Shown in pieces: positions 1 to 11,942 of a stretch of DNA of 64,000 nucleotides. Origin of the DNA: Tetradesmus obliquus. Taxonomy: Eukaryota > Chlorophyta > Chlorophyceae > Sphaeropleales > Scenedesmaceae. Each line of letters begins with the position of its first letter. Position 1 is the first letter of the stretch. The stretch is taken from the NCBI GenBank assembly GCA_030272155.1, contig CP126203.1:3472001-3536000 (forward strand), written 5' to 3'. The position numbers were made by a program, and so were the translations under genes. Below the pieces are notes generated by a model. That model did no database searches. It saw only the letters and a list, made by a program, of their open reading frames with translations, and was not told the DNA's origin.

Positions 1-3000
1 TCATTGCAGCGCTGTCAAATGCAAGCGTGGTGTTTGTGGTCATCTTTGCAGTGGTGGTGTTCTGCACAGCCTTTGCCCCATACGCAGCAGCAGCACTGGG
101 CTTCAAATGGGCTCTGAGCTCAGTAGCAGCAGCAGCAAGCACAGCACCCGCTGCTGCAGGCACTGGCAGCGGCGGCGCAGCAGCAGCAGCGGCGACGCTG
201 ATGCCACCCGTGCTGCACATGTGGCATGTGCAAGGCGTGCTGGTGTCGCTTCCTGTGATGGCGTATGGCTTCACAGCACACCAGTACTACATGGGGATTT
301 ACACCATGCTGAAAGCACCCAGCGTGCGCAAGATGAAGCATGTCACTGACCTGGCGCTGCTGATCTGTGCGGGTGTGTACTGGACAGTGGGTGTAGGCGG
401 CTATGCTACGTTCGGGGAGCGCACGGCTGGTGACATCATCCGTAACCTTGGCGGTCAGCGGACGCTAGGGTTGCTGGGCGCGTACGCGCGCGCGCTGAAG
501 CTCTGTTACGGCATGGCGATCCTTGGGAACATCCCTCTTGTGATCATGCCCTTCTATTCAATTCTAAAGCCGCTGCTGCCAGCAGACGAGCAAATCCTGC
601 AAGGGACAGCCAACCTGGCAGGTTCCTGCAGCTTAGCAGGTGCCAAGGCAGCAGCAGCAGCGGCGGCAGCTGCCGATGGCAGCTGTGCGGGCGTACTGGG
701 CACTGGCGGCTATGCCAATCGCAGCTGCAGCCCGCTGCGGTCAAGTTCAGGTGTGAAAGCAGGTGTGAAGTCTGCATTGAAGCTGAAGACGAGCTGCGGC
801 GGAGAGGAGCTCATGGAAGGTGGCAGCACAGCAACAGCAACAGCAGCCAGTTACGGGGTGGATTTCGAGGGAGGCAACGGCATGCTGCAGCAGCAACAGC
901 AGCCGCTGCTGCAGCCGCCGCCCTGGCCGGAGCAGCGGCAGCAGCAGCAGCAGCCGTACCAGCAGCAGCAGCTGAACCCGCACTTGGCGACCGAGCAGGC
1001 TACTTACGTGCTGACCGGCATGCAACATGCGCTGGTTGTGTTTCTGGTGCTGGGTTTAGGGTTGGCCAGTGCGCTGTGGCTGCCCAATGTTGAGCTGATC
1101 TTTGGTCTGACTGGTTCCACGGCATCTGTATTAGTTGCATTCATCATCCCAGCCATGTGCTTCATCAAGCTCTATGAGTCAGCACCGGAGCTTGGAGGCG
1201 GCGGCAGCAGCTGGGAGAGCAGCGGGCCACGCGGGGTACTTAGCGCAGTATGCTACATATGCTGCGGCTGCTGCGACATCCCCAGCTGGCTGTTCAGCTT
1301 CTGCAACAGCAGCAGCAGCACGGGCAAGGGCCACGGATCGCCCGGCAGCAGCAGCAACGGCAGCAGCAGCAGCAGCGGCGCAGGCGCGCAGCAGCAGTAT
1401 CATTCGCCTGTGAAGGGGCAGGTGCTGGTGGTGCCGGAGCTGAGGGCGCAGTGGATGTGCCGGCACAGGCTGGCGGTGCTGCTGCTGGTGTTTGGAGTCA
1501 TCAGGTGAGATGGTGGCTGGCTTGCAGTCTGCTATGACAGTCCTATATCTATAAGATGTATCTCATAGATTCTAGCCCCAGCTGAGGGCGCAGTGGATGT
1601 GCCGGATGCAGCGCTGCGGCGGCTTTCTTGATGACGTTCAAGCCAGCCGAGGCACATGTGTATGCTGCACGATGATGGTGCTGCTCAACAGTGAGAGCAT
1701 GTGCTTGTGCTGGTAGCAGCAACAGATGCAGCCCTGTGCTGTGCATGGTGCGTTCACACAGGGTTGTCTGCTTCATGAGGTGCTGCCTGCCTGCTTGCCC
1801 TGCTACGTCTGTCTCCCAGCGGCAGTCAACTTGCTTTTCGCCTCCACTGCACTTCAATCACGTCGCTAGCAGCTGCAGTGCTCTCAACTCCTTACATTGC
1901 CTGTGCCTGCCTGCCCTGCCCTGCCTGTCTCTGCTCTGCTGTTTATTGCTGCCCATGTGCTGCTCTCGCTGCAGTGGCCTGCTGTGCACTGACGCCATCC
2001 TGTCTAGCATCAGTGAGGAGAAGGCAGTTGTGCAGCTGGCACAGGAGCTTGTCAAGCATGAGGCAGTTGTTGCAGAGGCCAGCAGGGCGCAGCAGAAAGC
2101 CAAGGAGGCAGCAGCAGCAGTGGATGCGGTCAGCAATGCGGCGCAGCAGCTGAGCAACGTCACAAGTAACACAAATAACACGCTGGGGGCGCTGACGGCG
2201 GCTGCGGAGGCGCTGAACACGATTGCGGCGAAGAATGGCAGCGGCAGCGGCGCTGGGGACAGCCACAGCATGTGGGATCTGAAGGGCAGGTAAGGGGGCA
2301 CTGACAACGTGTTGTGATACTGGTGGTGGTGCATATTGTTGTGTACATCGTGGATAGAGCCACAGGGAAGGCAGTGGACAGTATTGGCTGGCAACAGCAG
2401 CGTTATGCTTTCGTAGTGTAGGGAAGACTTCAGCTCAGCCTGGTGGTTTGGCAGGGAGAAGCAACATGAGCAGGTGCTGCCATGTGCGGTGCTGGCTATC
2501 CCTGTGCTGCCTTCCTCCTGCTGCTCCTGCCCCCTCCATCGCCCTTGCCTACCCCTCACCCCCAGCTTGAACTTCACCTTTGTCAATGATATGCCTGCTG
2601 CTGCTGCTGCTGCCGCGCACATCCACACAGGCTAGAAGATCACAAAGCAAAAGTGGCAGAGGAAGGCGTGCTGAAGAATGTAGAAGCAGCCCTGTCGGCT
2701 GCCACAGCAGACATCACAGCAACCATGGACTCAGTAACAAAGGTCGTTATCAAGCTGGATGCATCCATAGCGCAGATCAAGGCAGATGCGGCTGCAGCAG
2801 CTGCTGCTGCGCATGCGCCAGACCCTCCGCAGCAGCAGCAGCATGCGCCAGGCACTGCAGCGCCTGATGGTACTGTGCTGCCAGAAGCAACCGGCAGCTC
2901 ACACATTGTGCCGCATGGCGAACCGGTCATTCTGCAGGCAGCTATCAGCAACAGCAACGCCACAGCCAGCAGCAGCAGCAGCAGCAGCAGCAACAGCTCT

Positions 3001-4207
3001 GCAGTGGGCAGCACGGGTGCCGGCAGCAGCAGCAGCAGCAGCAGCACTGCTGGTGGGCCAGGCAGCGGCAGCGCCGCGGCTGCTCCTGCTGTAGCTGCCA
3101 GCCCTAGCGGCAGTGCCTATGCCAGCAGCAGCAGCGGCGGCGGCAGCAGCAGCAGCGGCCGGCTTGCATACGAACGTGCCAATGAGATGGCTCGTGAGTT
3201 GGGCAAAGCGCTCGGAGCTTTCAGCCAAGCGGCAGGAGGCAGCAGCAGCGTCAGCGCAAGCGCTAGCGCAGCAGCCGGCAAGTCCTTGGAGCAGGTTCGG
3301 GACAGTGCACTGTCTGCACTTGATGCGCTGAATGCTACGGCAGGTGTGCTGGGTCAGGTGCAGGCAGCGGTTGTTTCAGCGCGGCGCGCGCATCGCGGGC
3401 GCGATGCAAACGGCGTGAAGGAGCTGGCTGTGCTGTCAATGCAGCGGGCGCTGAATGCAACAGCAGCGAGTGCGCTCGCAGTGCGTCTGACAGGCGATGC
3501 GCTGCGGTCAGCAGCAAATGAGGAAACAAGCGAGCTGCTAACTGCGCTGACAAAGGTCGCGCAGGATCTAGATAAGTCTGGGGCATCAGCAAGTAAGCTT
3601 GCAAAGGCACATGGCAGGGGCGGCGGCGCGACAGTGATCGTGACGTCAGGTGATGATGGCAGCGCTGCTGCTGCAGCGGCACCTGCAGTGGCAGCTGGTG
3701 GTGCAGAGGGGGCAGCTGCAGCTGCAGCCGCAGGAACTGCAAGCAGCACAGGGACAGCAGCAGCTGCAGTACAAGCAGCGGCATCACAGCAGCAGCAGGT
3801 GCCGGGTCATCCTACGCAGAAGGAAGCAGAGGCTGCTGCTGCTGCCAAGGCAAATGCAGCTGCACACGGTGACTCAGCCACGCAGGCAGCAGCTGCAGCT
3901 ACGCAAACAGCAGGCAACACTGCTGCTGCTGCTGCTGCCGGGCCGGGTGATGCAGAGCAGCGTAAGGATGTAGCTGCTGGCAGCGGCAATGATGCGAGTG
4001 CAGTTGCTGCAGGCACCCCAGCGCCAGGAACTGCAGCTGCTGCAGGCAGCGCCACAGCAGCTGAGCATGGCAGCGATGCTGCAGCAGCAGCGGCGGCGGC
4101 TAAGGGCACTGGGCAAGTGGCTGAGCATGCGGCTGCAGCTGGTGGTGGCGCTGCTGTGGCAGCTATACCTGATGCCAGCACAGCAGCAACACAGCAGCCT
4201 GCAGGAA

Positions 4208-4246
<39 letters not shown>

Positions 4247-5337
4247 GCAGTGCTTCTGAGCCTGCAGCAGCTGGCACAGCAGCAGCAGCATCAGGCACCG
4301 GCCAGACTGCTGCTGCTGCAAAAGATGCAGCAGCTGCTGCAGCAGCGCTGAGCTCCGTTGAAGCTGCAAAGATCAAGGCTGTCATCATGAACTTAGCAGC
4401 TGTGATAACCAACAGCAGCAGCAGCAGCGGCGCAGCCAGTGGTGCTGCTGCGGACGCTGCCGCAGGCACGACAGCCGGCAGTGCTGCGGTCGCTGCAGCA
4501 GGTGCAAACATCACAGCTCTGGCGGCAGCGATCCAGGATGCTGTTTCTTGGACGCGGGACTCCAAGGCAGCTGTGCTGGATTTGATTGTGCGTGATCTGG
4601 GAAAGACACAGCCAAAGGTGGCGCAGCGAGTCATGGGGATAGTGCAGGACATCAGTATAAGTGAGGGCGCCGCAAAGATGCAGCAGAAGGCTGCAGAGGA
4701 TGCAGATGCAGCAAGCCAGCAGCTGGCACATGCACAGGCACATGTAGATGCGCAGCAAGCTCAGCAGCAGCAGCAGCAGCAGCAGGAGCAGCAGCATGCA
4801 CAAGGGCAGTTGGGTGTGCAGCAGATAGCGGCCAGGCATGCGGATCGGGAACACCAGCAGCAGCAAGCAGCAGGTACTGCGGCAGCAGGTGCCGTGGCAG
4901 GCGCAGCAGCAGGTGATGTTGCAGGGCCAGTTGTAACCGACTTGTCCGAGCAGCAGCAGCAGCAGCAGCAGCGGCAGGATGCCGCAGTGGATTCTGTTGC
5001 TAAGGCTGCTGCAGCAGCAGCGAAGCAGCAGCAGCATGAAGAGCAGCTGCCAGCGGCAGTGCTCGCCCAGCAGCAGCAGCAGCAGCAGGAGGGCACAGCA
5101 GCTGGGCCTGTAGTGGCAGTGGGAGGGGATGGCAGTCTGCTGCAGAAGGATGCTGCTGCTGCTTCAGATGCAGCTGCAGCTGTACAAGGGCCTGTAGTGA
5201 CAGAAGCAGCAGGCACAGCAGCTGCAGGCGGCAGCGCTGCTGGTGCTGCAGCTGCTGGTGAGGCAGGTGCTGCTGCTGCTGCCACTGGCCAGGAAGGCAG
5301 CAGCAGCATTGCGGCTACACCTCCTGCAGCTGCCTGA
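1..5337 (+). CDS. SLC38/AVT-like amino acid transporter with giant low-complexity C-terminal tail (5' partial)
   Basis: Three exons are visible: 1-1504 (open from the window edge, codons starting at 3), 1975-2289 and 2631-5337. Donors are AG|GTGAGA and AG|GTAAGG, acceptors CTGCAG and CACACAG, and phases agree (AG+T, AG+G); 1,507 codons lie in the window. Exon 1 encodes the C-terminal half of an AAAP/SLC38 amino acid permease: a membrane segment from the first residues, the PVMAYGFTAHQ region, an FGERTAGDIIRN loop, YVLTGMQHALVVF and GLTGSTASVLVAFIIPA. The last membrane segment is split by intron 1 (LLLVFGVI|SGLLC). Between the membrane segments sit Ala- and Gln-rich insertions. Exons 2-3 add about 1,000 residues of Ala/Ser/Gln-rich sequence with helical KVVIKLDASIAQIKADA-like stretches. 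The family normally ends soon after the last membrane segment, so this tail is exceptional. Substrate and membrane (plasma or vacuolar) cannot be told. The start lies left of the window. Confidence 0.85.
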
Positions 5338-5763
5338 AAGTGAGGCCGGGGTTTGTGCGGTGACGCTGCTGTTGCTGCTGGCTGCTGGGTGCTATGCATA
5401 GCATGCCCATATGGGCACGAGCATTAAGCCAGGTGACTGTGAGTTCATTGGGCTGCTGGCGGCATCATGTACAGGGTTTGCTGAGATGTGCTGTGGTCTA
5501 TACGATGGTTTGCCGGCATTGGTGTGTGGCGTGATCTGGTAGTGCTTGGGACTGCACTGTTATGATGCACCTGGAGCCTGCTCAAGAATTGTGGAAATGG
5601 CTCAGGGACCAGGAAAGCAACTTGCACAAACCTGTACAAGCTTGCACACGCTCAGCGGCTCTTCTATAAACTCTGTCAAGTTATATGCTTCTAACATGCA
5701 TCGATCATTCTGCAGCAGCTCTGCTGCTTTGTTGGCAGCTGCTCTTGTGAAAAGCATGTGTCT

Positions 5764-5793
5764 TGTAAATGCCATATACGAGCAAGTTTGTAA
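5764..5793 (+). terminator. Polyadenylation signals TGTAA of the transporter gene
   Basis: Two TGTAA pentamers (5764-5768 and 5789-5793) lie about 430-455 bases past the stop codon at 5337. TGTAA is the usual poly(A) signal of chlorophycean algae. Which one is used is unknown. Confidence 0.5.
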
Positions 5794-6382
5794 TGTTGCA
5801 ATCCCAGGCTATGACTGAACTGGAGATCAGCCTGATGATCATCATCTCCAGCAGGCATATGCTGTGCCCTACCTGATGCCACTGGCGTTACCTAAAGCCA
5901 CTGGCAGGTGCACTCACTGGAGACCACCAGCATCTTTATGTACACCGTGTGCATTGGCCATGCATCACGCCACAAACTGCATTCCTCGTCAAGCGCCGAC
6001 AAACAGTTTACATGTTGAAAAATGCAAACTCACGCTTTACAACTCAGCTTACATGCACATGATCCACCGGCGACACTGTTGCTGGCGTTAACTGGTACGA
6101 TGCAATAGATACTGAGGGGTTACATCGGTGCGGCTGCGCCACGGCAGACACCTCGTCTGATTGGCAGGTGCAAGCAGCTGTTGGCAGCTCAGACTGTCAA
6201 TCCACGGTTCAATCCCAGGACAACCTGATACAACCCAGACACATGGTCAGGCTGCAAACCACACCATTGCTTCACAGCAATAGCCTATGCATGCAATGGC
6301 CACCTTAACTATGCCTTGACCTCCACCCTACTGGCCACTGGTTGCTGAACAGCGCAACCAGCGCTGTACAGCATCATGCCAA
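5794..6382. other. Convergent 3' intergenic region
   Basis: Non-coding space between two convergent genes. A minus-strand TGTAA (TTACA at 6120-6124) lies about 260 bases past the F-box gene stop, another at 6008-6012; these are the candidate poly(A) signals of that gene. No conserved coding stretch was seen. Confidence 0.5.
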
Positions 6383-8262
6383 CTACTCCCACCAGTCCTG
6401 GTGCTGCCCCAACATGCCCCACGCAGCGCTGCTGCTGCCAGCACCGCTGCTGGCAGCCTCGCCCAGCAACGGCAGCAGCTTGCCGTCACTCGCCCAATCC
6501 ACGCGCGGCTGCCGCTCATGCAGCTGCAGGCGGTGCAAACACCAGTTTGCTGCACTAGCCTCTGCTGCTCCTTCAGCATTGGCCCCTGGCACCCCTGCTG
6601 CTGCCGCCGCCGCCGCCGCCGCTGCTGCTGCTGCTTGTGTTGTGACGGCATCCTTGAGAGCCTCAAAGCCGTCATCAATGCTTCGACCATGCCGCGGCGG
6701 TGGTTCCTTCACCTCTTTCAACAGCACCAGTTTGCAGTTACGGCTGCAGCACGCAACAGCCAAGGCCTCCATTGCCTTGATGTCATTGCAGCACTGGCCA
6801 CACAGTAGCTTGCCTGGCAATGCCAGCACTCGCAGCTGTGGCAACCTGCTCAGTTCACTCAACACAGCTAGCAGCGCCACTGTTAGGGGCATTTGCATTT
6901 GCCGGGCGGCGTATGGAACCAGCTGCAGCTGCTGCAGCTGCGTCAGCTGCGCAATGCCGCTTAGTCGAACGGCAGCGCCGCTCAGGGACAAGCGCGTGAT
7001 ATGCTGCAGACGTGCCAGCTGCAACCGGAAAGGATCTCCCAGCGCACACAGGGAGTGCAACTTGCCGCACCTTGTCAGGACCGCTCCCGCATCAACCTGC
7101 AGGGTGAAAAGCAGCAGCATATCACCAGCGTAGCATACGCGTAACTTGTCAAGCTTTGGACATCAACTGACATCAAGTAGTCACTCCAGGCTGGCGCTCA
7201 AGAATAGAAGCATCAGTATCATGCATTTGTGCACGTGGCGCCAGCACTATCAGCACCAAGTGCGCATGCATGCAACACTCAGATCAGGAATGACTGCAGG
7301 CATGCACACATGTGGTGCCAACGACAGGCGTCTAAAGTTGCTGGGTGGTGCACAAGCCACAATCTTGCACTCACCTCGTATCCTCGCTCCTGAAAAGCGG
7401 GCGCATCAAACAGCACTTGCAGTGCAGGGAACGCAGCTGAGAAGCGGCTGCCCACAGAATCGGCGGAAAGCTGAACATCAGTGTCCTCTGCATGCACCTT
7501 TACTACCCTGCCGCCGTAATGTGTGACGTGCTGCAACTGAGCCCGGCCCGCAGCTTGGCTAGACAACACCAGCTTCTGGCACCACAGCTGCTGCAGGTTT
7601 GGCGCCAGCGCTGCTATGCCTGTCAGGCCGCGCACAGCGAAGGGAAAGACGAGAGCCTGCAGCTGTGGCAGCAACCCTGCTGAAGCACCCGCGCCAGCCG
7701 ATGCTGCTGATGCTGCAATAATGCTGCTGGATGCCTCCCACCACTTGCGGGTGCCCGGGCCGGTGCAGCGCAGGCTGTGCAGCGCAGGCAGCTGCCCTGC
7801 CAGCTGCAGCATCTTGCTCCAGTCCGCTTGCCTTGTCACCTCTGCATGCAGGTGCTGCACATTGGGGAGCCGCTGTGCTATGTTGGCATGCTGCTTCAAG
7901 TCTCCTGAGAAGTCCACTGTGATGGCTATGATCCTGTCTGTTATGAGCGGACACACAGCCCAGCTGCTTGAGGATTTGCGCAAGCATTGACAGTCATGTG
8001 GCTGCAGACGGTCAAAGACCCGCAGTAGCAGCTCTTTGGGCAGCCGCACTAGATCTCCAGCCTTCTGCTGCTCCTCCTGCAGCTGCTGCTGCAACCTCTG
8101 CTCCAGCTGCTGCGAGCAGACAAACGAGTCGTTTGCTGCTGCAGCAGCGGCTGATGCTGCTGGTGCTGCTGCTGCAGCAGCACCAGGTGCCTCTGGCCTT
8201 GGTTGATATGGGCATCGCAAGGCCAGATCACTGCGTGTTGCTGCTGCATCGTTGCTGTTCAT
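6383..8262 (-). CDS. F-box / leucine-rich-repeat-like protein
   Basis: Two exons on the minus strand: 8262-7375 (donor GAG|GTGAGT) and 7096-6383 (acceptor CCTGCAG), joined in phase 0, giving 533 aa and a TAG stop. Residues about 25-70 are an Ala-rich and Gln/Glu-rich linker. Residues about 71-110 form an F-box: LVRLPKELLLRVFDRLQPHD followed by the CxxL..SSSWAVC region. The rest is Leu-rich with repeats of the LPNVQHLHAEV, LPALHSLRC, LPQLQALVF and LTQLQQLQLV type, which fit degenerate leucine-rich repeats. F-box proteins act as substrate adaptors of SCF ubiquitin ligases through SKP1; the target here is unknown. I chose the ATG at 8262 because the longer open frame to 8406 adds nothing conserved. 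A poly-Ala run interrupts the C-terminal part. Confidence 0.82.
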
Positions 8263-9595
8263 GCTGCTGGTCCTTTCTGGCCACCTGATTACACCGGGTT
8301 TATCGTGCTGTGCAGTCCTGAGCAGGTTGGGCGTATGTTCTTGAGCTCCCGCTGCCTCAACTATTTGAAAAGAGGCTATCAATCCAGTAAGCCCGCATGC
8401 AGTCACTAGCTAAGCACCAATTGTCGATTGGCTTCCTGGTCGCATAAGATAGCAGGCGATTGATTCGCTTCGGCAAGCTCGTGTTCTGTTGTAGATGCCA
8501 CTGCTCTTCTTACAAAAGCTTATTTAATGAAACCATCACTCCTAGTGTTATCTTCTACCCAACTGCTGGCGCGCCCAAGGTGGACATCCAATGTAGCAGT
8601 TTCCGAAGCACCGGGTGCTTTGTGCTGCAGGTGTTTTCCTGCCGCCCCGCCTTCCCATCCCTCTGTACTTGCACGACCCGTGTGATGAAACGAGATTGCA
8701 ACCGTTCCTCAATGTGTTGTTCTGGAGCGCCTGTACACAGCCTCAATCCCACACGTCGGTCTGACAGGCAGCATCCACTGTTTACATGCAGCAGCTGCAC
8801 CAATTGTGCACATCCCGGTGCAACATGCAAGTACAACACAACAATACAATGCATCATCAGCCCAGCAACCACAACTGCGTCGCTATGATGTGAGCAGCCG
8901 CAGCCGCTGCACACTGCATGCATTGCAGCACCTCTGTTCAGAGACAGCAAAAGCGAGTGCCAAACCCCAAGGCAGCGTGGTGCAGCTGCTTGACACAAGC
9001 ATGCATTGCAAGGAACAGCTGGCGAATACGCTTGGCTCAACCAGCCGCAAAGCACACTTTTTCACCAAATCCTTGATATATGCAGTTGCGCATGCACTCA
9101 ACTAGGCCCAGGAGACAGCTGCAGCGACATAAATGCTTCCAGCCACCAGCACACAGACACGTGGGAGGCACAGCAAAGTGCGGCTGCGTCGCGCTGATGC
9201 ACCAAGCACTGCTCAATGCGTGTATGGCAGCGACGCGTAAAAAACAGTGCTGCGACAGCTCACCAGATGGCACCATCACAGCATCCTACAACCGTACACG
9301 CATCCTCATGCACGCACCCTCATGCTGCAGCAGAACGTAACCTGTGGTGCGGGGCAACGCAACATTGCTGTAGGGTGGCTGGCTGCTCAGACACTGGCCC
9401 TTTACTCCCAAATCCTCCCAAATCCTGCAAAGCCATGCAGAACTACGAATATGGCAGCTGCCACAGGCCTTGGCCCATGTCACAACAAGCGCCGCCAGCC
9501 TGCCCTCGTCCCATCCCTCTGCACAACTGCTGCAGTGCCCTTTCTGTCAACAACTTATGCATTGCGATGCAGCCCCTCAACTGGCTGCAGTCCGT
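8263..9595. other. Intergenic region, F-box gene promoter and thioredoxin 3' flank
   Basis: About 1.3 kb between the F-box gene start and the last thioredoxin exon copy. Open frames here are short, overlap on both strands and show no family resemblance. It should hold the F-box promoter and the thioredoxin 3' UTR, but no convincing TGTAA signal was found close to the thioredoxin stop. Confidence 0.4.
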
Positions 9596-9666
9596 TTAGG
9601 CCTTGGCCCACTTCTCAACGAGTGCGGCCAGCTGTCCTTGCTTGCGCCCACCATCTCGTCCACCTC
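9596..9666 (-). repeat. Stop-side partial copy of thioredoxin exon 4
   Basis: About 70 bases repeat the 3' end of thioredoxin exon 4 (9708-9778), including the TAA stop and the codons for the KWAKA end, with a few substitutions. It lies downstream of the intact exon in the gene's orientation. It has lost the rest of the exon and is not expected to be translated. Confidence 0.85.
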
Positions 9667-9707
9667 AGCGCACTGCTTCCAGCAGTGCTGAAGCACCAGC
9701 CTGCTGT

Positions 9708-10823
9708 TTAGGCCTTGGCCCACTTCTCCACCAGTGCTGCCAGCTTGTCCTTGCTTGCGCCCACCATCTCGTCCACCTTGGAGCCAGCCTGGAAGACCTG
9801 GAAGGTGGGCATGGCGCTGATGCCGCACTCCTGAGCCACAGCCTGCAGGACAACAGCAGCAGTAAAGACACATATCAGTTTCAAGTCGAATTTTCGAATA
9901 TGACATCTAGCCTGGAACACCTGGTGGGCATGGCGCTGATGCCGCACTCCTGAGCCACAGCCTGTGGCGACACAGCAGCAGCAGGGCACATGGCACAGCA
10001 CGGTCAAGTATAGTGACGCACGGGCGCACTAACAAGCCAACTGCGCAGCAACTCCGCTCGGCTGCATGTGGTGCAGGCAAAGGCAGCCAGCAGTGCATGC
10101 ACAATGCAGCGAAGCATCCCGCAGCCCAAGCACAACTGCAAGGCATATGTCAACCCAACCAGTGCTGAGCTGCTGCTGCGGATGCACGCTGCAGGTCAGA
10201 ATGCACAGAGAGGACTTGCTGCCCTTGCACAGCCGCTGCGTGCTGCTGTTGCTTGCTGGGACCTGCCACGCACCGCGTTCTGGTCAACGTCGACCTTCAG
10301 GAACACAGCATCGGGGTACTGCTCACTGAGCTTGACAAAGATGGGCCCGATCATCTGGCAAGGGCCGCACCTGTGGACCAGGCAATTGCAGCAGCAGCAG
10401 TAGCGGTCAGCAGAAGTGGTCAGCAGTCAAGGTCAAACGAGCTGCTGTGGCAGGAGTCGCAACAGCTGGAAGTGACGCTGCAATAGCTAAAAAGCTTACC
10501 ATGTTGCGCTGAAGTCCACGATCACCTGCAGGGCATAGGCAGCAGAGGCGGGAGTTTCGTGTCAGTGAAGGTGATGCGGCAGCTGCTGTGCATGCGGCTG
10601 CATGGAGTCTGTTGATCACATACTGCAAAATGGTTCATACAAATTGTCGATTGACGGCGCCTGAGAGCACAGGCACGCTCAGCAAGAAGAATGCAGACGT
10701 ATTGCAGGGATCGCTGGAGAGGGTGCGTGAGTGGCGGAGCAGCAGACGCACCGTCTTGCCAGACTTGATGTGCTCATCCCACTCAGCCTTGGTGTTGCAC
10801 TCGATAACCCTGCCACCACCCAT
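9708..10823 (-). CDS. Thioredoxin (h-type, cytosolic)
   Basis: Four exons: 10823-10752, 10525-10500, 10370-10274 and 9842-9708; all junctions are GT..AG and in phase, giving 109 aa. It is a full single-domain thioredoxin. The WCGPC active site is at residues 33-37, its Trp codon split by intron 2. A VDVDQN stretch follows beta-3 and the cis-Pro motif AMPT ends at residue 78. There is no transit peptide, so cytosolic action as a dithiol-disulfide reductant fed by NADPH-thioredoxin reductase is likely. Exon 2 is a 26-nt microexon. Exon 4 has two partial copies around it: an acceptor-side copy at 9910-9966 inside intron 3 and a stop-side copy at 9596-9666. The upstream copy keeps a good 3' splice site but runs out of frame into a stop, so correct splicing must skip it. 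Confidence 0.95.
9910..9966 (-). repeat. Acceptor-side partial copy of thioredoxin exon 4
   Basis: The first half of exon 4 (codons for [13 protein letters not shown]) is repeated here inside intron 3 with its own CCACAG acceptor. It lies upstream of the intact exon. Use of this acceptor would give a truncated protein lacking the last strand and helix. Confidence 0.85.
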
Positions 10824-11467
10824 GGTGAAGTAAGTTCTCTCGAGCTGATGACCACGACAAGAACAGGACAATCAAGGACGCTTCACAAGTATGGCTGAGA
10901 TGCAACAAATGCCTGATCAGGCGTAAGCAGTCACCTTTCAGCGAAGACAGCTTCGCGCCAGGGGAGAGCAAGCGTCATGCCAACCATAACCCACGCCTTC
11001 CACCATCTTTCGCCTCGAAAACCCATGCATAGGATACAGGGCTCACGTTGGTGTCAATTACTCTGGTCTTAGTTGGCCTGCAGGCTCTTCGAAACAAGCA
11101 GTACACGCCTTCTGTGTCCCTCAGAGAGAATAGCACATCTTGCCCCAGCAGGATCCACACTTTTGAACTACACATGCGATAGATTGCGTGTGTATTCATT
11201 TATTCAGCAACACTACAGTTGCAGCACCTCCTGCTTGCTCTTTGCCAAGTGCCAACCAACTTCCTGGCAAACTGTCTGTGGCTCTGCTAGTGTTGCTGTT
11301 TGCATGGCAAGGCAGCCAGCCTGCATGCCCATCTGAGACAGATGATCCAGCTGTAGAAGCAGCAGAACAGGACATCCCGGCATGGTCCTGCAGGAGTAAG
11401 AGAAGCGCTCGTGTGTGCCCCACTAGCAGCACTGGTCGCTGCCAGCTTCTTGTTAGCCATGGCAGTG
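10824..11467. other. Thioredoxin promoter and unassigned flank
   Basis: About 640 bases upstream of the thioredoxin start. Short open frames on both strands show no recognisable product. No clear TATA box or repeat was identified. Confidence 0.4.
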
Positions 11468-11941
11468 CTGTAGCTGGAAGGGGCTGGTGGCCAGAAGCGC
11501 CTTGCAGCATGCTTGCTTGCAGGAGCTGCAGGTGGGCAGCAGCATGACTGGTGTCCAGCGTGTCAGTTTGCGTGCGGCAGGGGCCCAGCAGAGTGGCACC
11601 GTGTGTGCGCATGGCTGGTGCTGGTGTTGGTGTTGCAGCCTGACTGTCGGGTCTGGTGTGCTGGGCAGCAGCTGGGTGGCACAGGCACTGGCAGGGGGTG
11701 TCTGGGGCAAAAGCAGCAGTGTGTGCTGCCAGTTGCATGGACACAAAATGATCCTACCAGGGGTCGAACCTGGAATCTTCGGTTCCGTAGACCGACGCCT
11801 TATCCATTTGGCCATAGGACCTTGCCTTACTGGATATCACTCAGCTCGAGTGGTCGGGAAGATTGCAGGAGATGCCACTTCAAGCAGAAGCTTGTTGTAT
11901 GACAGCAAATTTGTTATTTTTCGTTTTTCCGAAAAATCTTC
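11468..11941 (+). repeat. Inverted duplication, left arm part A (carries tRNA-Arg)
   Basis: This stretch is the near-identical reverse complement of about 24524-24996; only a few differences were seen by eye. Differences include TTACT/TTTCT beside the tRNA and CGTTT/TGTTT near the LINE junction. It ends at GAAAAATCTTC (11931-11941), exactly where the LINE array begins. In the other arm the sequence continues straight into the part found here only after the array (21896 onward). Confidence 0.92.
11749..11821 (-). tRNA. tRNA-Arg (anticodon ACG)
   Basis: A 73-nt cloverleaf on the minus strand. It has a 7-bp acceptor stem with one G-T pair, a GCC/GGC D stem, and a TCGGT/ACCGA anticodon stem with loop CTACGGA, so the anticodon is ACG. 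The CCAGG/CCTGG T stem has loop TTCGACC, and A is the discriminator base. No intron and no encoded CCA. An identical copy lies at 24639-24711 in opposite orientation. Internal A and B boxes look intact. Confidence 0.95.
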
Positions 11942-11942
11942 T

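Noticed and set aside
3807-4652. 281-residue Ala/Leu-rich frame on the minus strand inside transporter exon 3
   Set aside because: It is the antisense shadow of CAG-repeat coding sequence; repeats of this kind are open in most frames.
11487-11941. N-terminal extension of the LINE frame into the tRNA block
   Set aside because: The sequence belongs to the inverted duplication and is present without the LINE in the other arm; the open frame is chance.
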